Shown: one piece after another, positions 5,844 to 9,574 of the stretch
Layout of the letters: the number at the start of each line of letters is the position of its first letter
Position numbering within the stretch: the first letter of the stretch is position 1
Source of the DNA: Thermoleophilia bacterium
Lineage (GTDB): Bacteria > Actinomycetota > Thermoleophilia > Gaiellales > Gaiellaceae
Reading direction: 5' to 3'
Assembly: GCA_016844515.1 (NCBI GenBank)
Contig: JAERMP010000062.1
Span: forward strand, 1-9,574
DNA: 9,574 nucleotides
The notes under the pieces: model-generated
What the model was told of the DNA's origin: nothing
The model's database searches: none
Seen by the model: only the letters and a program-made list of their open reading frames with translations
Position numbers and translations under genes: made by a program

Positions 5844-6707
5844 GTGAGAGGAGTCGGCCTGATCGCAATGGGCGGCCTGATGCTCGCGCTCGCAGCCGTG
5901 CTCGGGCCCGCGGCGCTCGCAGGTGACAAACCCAAGACAGGGGACGAGCGCGCCGCCATCTCGCGCGCCGATCTCCGCGGTGTGAACTTCATCGAGAACT
6001 GCCGCTTCAGCCACCAGGCGCCCGACGACCCGATCGTGTTTCCGGGGAAGCCGGGTGCCTCACACCTGCACACCTTCGTCGGCAACCGGACGACGAATGC
6101 GTCGTCCAATTTCGGATCGCTCCGTTCTGGCTCGACGACGTGCATGCGCACCGACGACACGGCCGCGTACTGGGTCCCGGCCCTCTACCAGGGCACGAGC
6201 CTCGTGCTGCCGCAGGGCGCCACGATCTACTACCGGCGCGGGACGCTCGCACCGTTGAGCACCTTTCCCAACAACCTACGGATGATCGCCGGGACCGCAG
6301 CCTCAACCACGCCGCAGGACCTTCGCGTCACCTTCTGGAACTGCGGCGTCGACGGAGGTGTCCAGCCGTCGAGCACGGTGCCGACCTGCCCGAACCAGCG
6401 GGGCTCGTTCCTGCGACTGCACATCCGGTTCCCGAACTGCTGGGACGGGCGCCAGCTCGACAGCGCGGACCACAAGAGCCACATGGCCTACTCGGTTCGT
6501 GGGGCCTGTCCGTCGGCGTATCCCGTCGAGGTGCCGGCGATCGAGCAGATCTACCGCTACCCGACGCTGGGGGGCGAGGGCTTCTCGCTGGCGTCAGGGA
6601 GCCAGTTCAGTGCGCACGCGGACTTCGTCAACGCGTGGAAGCCAGGGGCTCTCAAGAAGCTCGTCGAGGGCTGCCTCAACGAGCTCGTTCACTGCGGGCG
6701 CGGCTAG
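5844..6707 (+). CDS. Secreted DUF1996-domain protein
   Basis: The GTG at 5844 is chosen because GGGAGGGA (5831-5838) sits at the right distance and a signal peptide follows at once: Arg2, hydrophobic core 4-22, likely cut after ALA at 26. The 287-residue product matches DUF1996 (PF09362), an exported family known from fungi and actinobacteria with no assigned activity. Conserved blocks visible are FSHQAPDDPIVFPG (55-68), ASHLHTFVGN (72-81), the YWVPALY motif (109-115), TFWNCG (163-168), FPNCWDGRQLDSADHKSHMAY (196-216) and SAHADFVNAW (256-265). Eight cysteines (53, 100, 167, 182, 199, 222, 277, 284) could form disulfides outside the cell. The many conserved His, Asp and Asn residues hint at a metal or carbohydrate site, but this is speculation. 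The gene diverges from the CHRD gene across 171 bases and stops before a hairpin shared with the acyl-CoA dehydrogenase. Confidence 0.9.
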   Translation: MRGVGLIAMGGLMLALAAVLGPAALAGDKPKTGDERAAISRADLRGVNFIENCRFSHQAPDDPIVFPGKPGASHLHTFVGNRTTNASSNFGSLRSGSTTCMRTDDTAAYWVPALYQGTSLVLPQGATIYYRRGTLAPLSTFPNNLRMIAGTAASTTPQDLRVTFWNCGVDGGVQPSSTVPTCPNQRGSFLRLHIRFPNCWDGRQLDSADHKSHMAYSVRGACPSAYPVEVPAIEQIYRYPTLGGEGFSLASGSQFSAHADFVNAWKPGALKKLVEGCLNELVHCGRG

Positions 6708-6729
6708 TAGCAATCGAAGGACGATCTCT

Positions 6730-6760
6730 CGTAGGGGCCGGGCCGCGCTCGGCCCCTACG
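6730..6760. terminator. Bidirectional hairpin between DUF1996 and acyl-CoA dehydrogenase genes
   Basis: CGTAGGGGCCG (6730-6740) and CGGCCCCTACG (6750-6760) form a perfect 11-base inverted repeat with a nine-base loop. It lies 22 bases after the DUF1996 stop and contains the TAG stop of the convergent acyl-CoA dehydrogenase (6758-6756) inside one arm. No U-run is seen on either side. Confidence 0.65.
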
Positions 6761-7937
6761 CCACGCCGTCGAGCAGGAAGGCGCGCGACTCCTTCAGCAT
6801 CTCGCGCGCGATCACGAGGCGCTGGATCTCGTTCGTCCCCTCGTAGATCTGCGTGATCTTGGCGTCGCGCATCATGCGCTCGACCGGGTACTCGCTGATG
6901 TAGCCGTACCCGCCGAGGATCTGCACCGCCTCGGTCGTGACCTCCATCGCCGTGTCGGTGCAATAGAGCTTCGCCATGGCTGACGCCTTCGTGAGCTCCT
7001 CGTCCGGCGCGCCCTCGTCGACCATGCGCCCGAAGCGATAGAGGAGCCCACGCGCGGCCTCGCACCGAGTCTCCATGTCTGCGAGCTTGCCCGCGATCAG
7101 CTGGTGCTCGGCGATGGGCTTCCCCATCGTCTCGCGGGTGCGCGCGTACTCGAGCGCGTAGTCGGTCGCCCCTTGCGCGATGCCGAGGCCCTGAGCGGCG
7201 ACTCCCGCCCGTGAGCGGTCGAGGATCTGCATCGCGACCCGGAAGCCCTCCCCCTCTTGCCCAAGCCGGTTGGTCGCGGGAATTCGAGCGCCCTCGAAGA
7301 CGAGCTCCCCGGTCGTGGAGCCGGTGATTCCCATCTTCGGCTCGAGGCGCGCGACCTCGAACCCGGGCGTATCCGACTCGACGACGAACGCCGAGATTCC
7401 CGTGTGGCCGGCTTCGGGGTCGGTCTTTGCAAACACCGTGTACAGGCTCGCCACCCCCGCGTTCGTGATGAACCGCTTCGAGCCGTCGAGGACGTATTCG
7501 TCCCCGTCGCGGCGGGCCGTCGTCCGCATCGCAGCAGAGTCCGAGCCCGAGCCGGCCTCGGTCAGCGCGTAGGCGGCCAGCCATTCACCGGACGCGAGCT
7601 TCGGGAGGTAGCGCGCCTTCTGCTCGTCGGTGCCCGCGACCTTGAGCCCGAGTGAGCCGAGCTCCTGCACGGCCAGGATCACCCCGCTCGTCGCGCAGAC
7701 TTTCGAGACCTCCTCGATGGCAATGAGCGAAAGCAGCGTGCCGGTCCCTGTCCCGCCGTGGGCCTCGTCGAAGAAGAGGCCGAAGATGCCGTGCTCGCGG
7801 TAGAGCTCGACGACGTCCCAGGGGAACTCGTGCGACGCGTCGATCTCAGCCGCGCGCGGCGCGATGCGCTCGCGGGCGAGCGTGCGCACGAGCTCGCGGA
7901 TTTCGAGCTGGTCGTCGGAGAGCGGCTCCCAGGGCAC
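6756..7937 (-). CDS. Acyl-CoA dehydrogenase family flavoprotein
   Basis: The 393-residue protein is full length for the family and starts at the GTG at 7937. It catalyses FAD-dependent alpha,beta-dehydrogenation of an acyl-CoA, passing electrons to electron-transfer flavoprotein. Visible landmarks are the first family signature AYALTEAGSGSDSA (122-135), FITNA (156-160), the FAD/adenine segment QILGGYGYISEYPVERMMRD (339-358) and QIYEGTNEIQR (363-373) with the probable catalytic base Glu366. This Glu position is that of short/medium- and branched-chain enzymes such as SCAD and butyryl-CoA dehydrogenase rather than isovaleryl-CoA or long-chain enzymes. Chain-length preference cannot be read from the sequence. 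A -10-like box lies six bases before the GTG, so it may be leaderless. The VOC gene stops only 22 bases upstream on the same strand, so read-through from it is also possible. Confidence 0.95.
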   Translation of the reverse strand: MPWEPLSDDQLEIRELVRTLARERIAPRAAEIDASHEFPWDVVELYREHGIFGLFFDEAHGGTGTGTLLSLIAIEEVSKVCATSGVILAVQELGSLGLKVAGTDEQKARYLPKLASGEWLAAYALTEAGSGSDSAAMRTTARRDGDEYVLDGSKRFITNAGVASLYTVFAKTDPEAGHTGISAFVVESDTPGFEVARLEPKMGITGSTTGELVFEGARIPATNRLGQEGEGFRVAMQILDRSRAGVAAQGLGIAQGATDYALEYARTRETMGKPIAEHQLIAGKLADMETRCEAARGLLYRFGRMVDEGAPDEELTKASAMAKLYCTDTAMEVTTEAVQILGGYGYISEYPVERMMRDAKITQIYEGTNEIQRLVIAREMLKESRAFLLDGVA

Positions 7938-7943
7938 GATCGA

Positions 7944-7949
7944 AGTCTA
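7944..7949 (-). promoter_or_regulatory. Putative -10 element of a leaderless acyl-CoA dehydrogenase transcript
   Basis: On the minus strand TAGACT (7949-7944) is followed by six bases (tcgatc) and the GTG at 7937, with no Shine-Dalgarno. The element fits entirely within the 22-base gap after the VOC stop, so the dehydrogenase can have its own start of transcription despite its tight upstream neighbour. Confidence 0.6.
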
Positions 7950-7959
7950 GGCCGGACGG

Positions 7960-8322
7960 CTACTCCGGCTTCTGGCAAACCGCCTCGATGTTGTTGCCGT
8001 CGGCGTCGAGGACGAATGCCCCGTAGTAGTGCTCGTGGTAGTGAGGTCGGAGACCGGGCGGCCCGTTGTCCTCGCCGCCGGCTGCGAGCGCAGCCTCATG
8101 GAACGCGTCGACGGTAGCCCGGTCGTCGCACTTGAACGCCACATGCGCGCCGCCGACGGGGTCACGGCGGATGACGCCCAGGTCCATTCCGTGGGAGTCG
8201 GCGAACCCGAGGTACTCCCCTATCTCGAACGCCAGCGAGTACCCGAGTGGTTCGAGCGCCTTCAGATAGAAGTTCTTCGCAGCCTCGAGGTCGGTCACAT
8301 TGACCGAGGTGTGATCGATCAT
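7960..8322 (-). CDS. VOC superfamily (glyoxalase/bleomycin-resistance-like) protein
   Basis: The ATG at 8322 follows AAGGGAG (8334-8328) with five bases of spacing. The 120-residue product is a vicinal-oxygen-chelate protein of the small glyoxalase/dioxygenase-like type. It shows MIDHTSVNVTDLEAAKNFY (1-19), GGAHVAFKC (57-65) and YYGAFVLDADGNNIEAVCQ (99-117). His4, His60 and Glu113 fall where the metal ligands sit in this fold; His94, His96 and His98 add a histidine cluster before the last strand. Family members include glyoxalase I, extradiol dioxygenases, epimerases and antibiotic-binding proteins, so the reaction cannot be assigned. It lies just upstream of the acyl-CoA dehydrogenase and diverges from the amidohydrolase across 32 bases, which hints at a catabolic setting. 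The open frame extends upstream to 8478, but that part is antisense to the amidohydrolase and has no family similarity. Confidence 0.9.
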   Translation of the reverse strand: MIDHTSVNVTDLEAAKNFYLKALEPLGYSLAFEIGEYLGFADSHGMDLGVIRRDPVGGAHVAFKCDDRATVDAFHEAALAAGGEDNGPPGLRPHYHEHYYGAFVLDADGNNIEAVCQKPE

Positions 8323-8342
8323 CTCCACTCCCTTCGCGTGGT

Positions 8343-8348
8343 TACAGT
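8343..8348 (+). promoter_or_regulatory. Putative -10 element of a leaderless amidohydrolase transcript
   Basis: TACAGT at 8343-8348 is followed by six bases (cgcacc) and the ATG at 8355, with no Shine-Dalgarno on the plus strand. Transcription would start at the A of the ATG. The box lies in the 32-base gap shared with the divergent VOC gene, immediately upstream of the VOC Shine-Dalgarno on the other strand. Confidence 0.6.
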
Positions 8349-8354
8349 CGCACC

Positions 8355-9574
8355 ATGATCCTCGAGAACGGCGTGGTCCGCACGATGGATCCGTCGCTGC
8401 CCACCGCGCGGGCGCTCGCGATCGCGGGCGACAGGATTGCCGGCGGCGTTGGCACGCACGAGACGGCGCTGCCGACACCTGACGTCGTCGATCTCGGAGG
8501 CCGCTGTGTCCTTCCGGGGTTCACCGACTCACACGTCCACTTCCCCACCTGGTCGCTCGCGCAGCGCGACGTGAGGCTCGAAGGCGTGTCGGGGCTCGCG
8601 GAGGCGCTGGAGCGGGTACGCGCTCATCCTCGCCACGGTTCGTGGATCCGCGGGACCGGCTGGCGCTCGGCCGACTGGGAGGCGCAGCCGGCGAAGGAGG
8701 CGCTCGACGAGGTCACCGGATCGACGCCCGCGGCACTCTGGTCGAAGGACTACCACTCGCTCTGGCTCAACTCTGCGGCACTCGCGTTCGCAGGCGAGGA
8801 TCTCGACGTCGAGGGCGGCGTTGTCGAGCGCGATGAGAACGGAGATCCGACAGGGATCCTCCGCGAGGAGTCCGCGTGGCAGTTTCGGGCGCGGTCCGAC
8901 GCGGTCTCCGAGGACGAGTGGGTCGAGGCGACCAGGGAGGGGATGCGCCTGGCCGCGAGCCGCGGAGTCGTCGCCGTGCACGACAAGGACGGCTGGCTCG
9001 GCGCGCAGCGCATCTTCCAGCGCCTGGCCGAGCGCGAGGGGCTCACGCTTCGGGTCTGGCAGTCCGTCCCGTACGAACGCCTCCCTGAGCTCGAGGCGCT
9101 CCGCCTCCGCTCCGGAATCGGCGACGACTTCCTCCGCGTCGGCTACCTGAAGGCGTTCATGGACGGGACGCTCGGCTCGCAGACGGCATGGATGCTCGAC
9201 GGCTCGGGCGTCCGGATCACGAGTGGCGAAGAACTGCAGGACATCATCCGACGAGCCTCGCGCGCCGGCTGGCCGGTCGGCGTGCATGCGATCGGTGACC
9301 GCGCGAACCGCGAGGCGCTCGACGCCTTTGAGGCGACGCGCGACGAGTGGGCGCCGCTAGGCCTGCGGCAGCGCATCGAGCATGCTCAGTGTTTAGCGCC
9401 AGAGGACATTGCACGGTTCGCAACGATCGGGGTCGCGTGCTCGGTGCAGTTCAGCCACGCTCCGTCGGATCGCGACCTCGCCGATCGCTTCTGGGCCGAC
9501 CGGATCGATGGGGCGTACGCCTTCCGTTCGCTCTGGGACTCGGGAGCGCTGATCGCGAACGGGTCGGACGCGCC
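8355..9574 (+). CDS. Amidohydrolase family 3 (YtcJ-like) metal-dependent hydrolase, C-terminally truncated by window edge
   Basis: From the ATG at 8355 the frame is open for 406 codons to the window end. The protein begins with the short beta-sandwich typical of the family (MILENGVVRTMDP, 1-13; VLPGFTDSHVHF, 52-63). His60 and His62 are the HxH metal ligands at the first barrel strand. Lys266 in YLKAFMDGTLGSQT (264-277) is at the position of the carbamylated lysine or its equivalent, His311 in HAIGD (311-315) and His343 in RIEHAQ (340-345) complete the metal site, and Asp405 in NGSDAP is the catalytic aspartate. This pattern is that of the amidohydrolase 3 group (PF07969; YtcJ, N-substituted formamide deformylase relatives). 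The substrate is not predictable. Roughly the last 100 residues lie beyond the window. It diverges from the VOC gene. Confidence 0.93.
   Translation, partial: MILENGVVRTMDPSLPTARALAIAGDRIAGGVGTHETALPTPDVVDLGGRCVLPGFTDSHVHFPTWSLAQRDVRLEGVSGLAEALERVRAHPRHGSWIRGTGWRSADWEAQPAKEALDEVTGSTPAALWSKDYHSLWLNSAALAFAGEDLDVEGGVVERDENGDPTGILREESAWQFRARSDAVSEDEWVEATREGMRLAASRGVVAVHDKDGWLGAQRIFQRLAEREGLTLRVWQSVPYERLPELEALRLRSGIGDDFLRVGYLKAFMDGTLGSQTAWMLDGSGVRITSGEELQDIIRRASRAGWPVGVHAIGDRANREALDAFEATRDEWAPLGLRQRIEHAQCLAPEDIARFATIGVACSVQFSHAPSDRDLADRFWADRIDGAYAFRSLWDSGALIANGSDA

Noticed and set aside
8323..8478. N-terminal extension of the VOC protein
   Set aside because: Antisense to the amidohydrolase start and arginine-rich; VOC homology begins at the ATG at 8322.
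8529..9287. Minus-strand open frame of about 250 codons opposite the amidohydrolase
   Set aside because: The plus strand encodes all expected amidohydrolase motifs; the antisense frame shows no domain.
1..9574. Search for tRNA or rRNA genes, CRISPR arrays, insertion sequences, attachment sites and toxin-antitoxin pairs
   Set aside because: No cloverleaf, spaced direct repeats, transposase, terminal inverted repeats or toxin-like small gene pair could be found by reading.

Overview
The window is GC-rich bacterial chromosome with dense, short-spaced genes, frequent GTG starts, 4-base GTGA overlaps and several starts that look leaderless. This fits an actinobacterium. The mix of secreted putative-Ig, CHRD and DUF1996 proteins with a small HhH-GPD glycosylase suggests a soil-type lineage such as Thermoleophilia, but that placement is inference. 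No tRNA, rRNA, CRISPR array, insertion sequence or phage gene is visible.

Layout. Positions 1-548 (minus) hold the first 182 codons of an Lhr-type DNA helicase, which runs off the left edge. Diverging from it across 28 bases is a coupled pair: a DUF2182 membrane protein (577-1176) and a cysteine-rich DUF1326 protein (1173-1781). Next is a secreted protein of four putative Ig domains (1845-2987). Then comes a coupled HhH-GPD DNA glycosylase (3015-3572) and phospholipase-D-superfamily protein (3569-4639). A hairpin-rich gap separates these from two minus-strand genes: a GYD-domain protein (4748-5041) and a secreted CHRD-domain protein (5154-5672). A secreted DUF1996 protein (5844-6707) diverges from the CHRD gene. 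A hairpin then meets the end of a minus-strand acyl-CoA dehydrogenase (6756-7937), preceded by a small VOC/glyoxalase-like protein (7960-8322). An amidohydrolase of the YtcJ type (8355 to the right edge, truncated) diverges from the VOC gene.

How the genes work together. Two themes recur: DNA maintenance (Lhr helicase, HhH-GPD glycosylase, PLD-fold protein) and small-molecule catabolism (acyl-CoA dehydrogenase, VOC protein, amidohydrolase). Three genes encode exported proteins of unknown role. The clearest non-coding signal is that four unrelated genes (lhr, the glycosylase, the acyl-CoA dehydrogenase and the amidohydrolase) each carry a TANNNT -10-like hexamer exactly six bases before the start codon, with no Shine-Dalgarno sequence. 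This is the arrangement expected for leaderless transcripts. The secreted and small proteins instead have strong Shine-Dalgarno sites. No single novel multi-gene system is obvious. The best candidates are the DUF2182-DUF1326 pair and the glycosylase-PLD pair.
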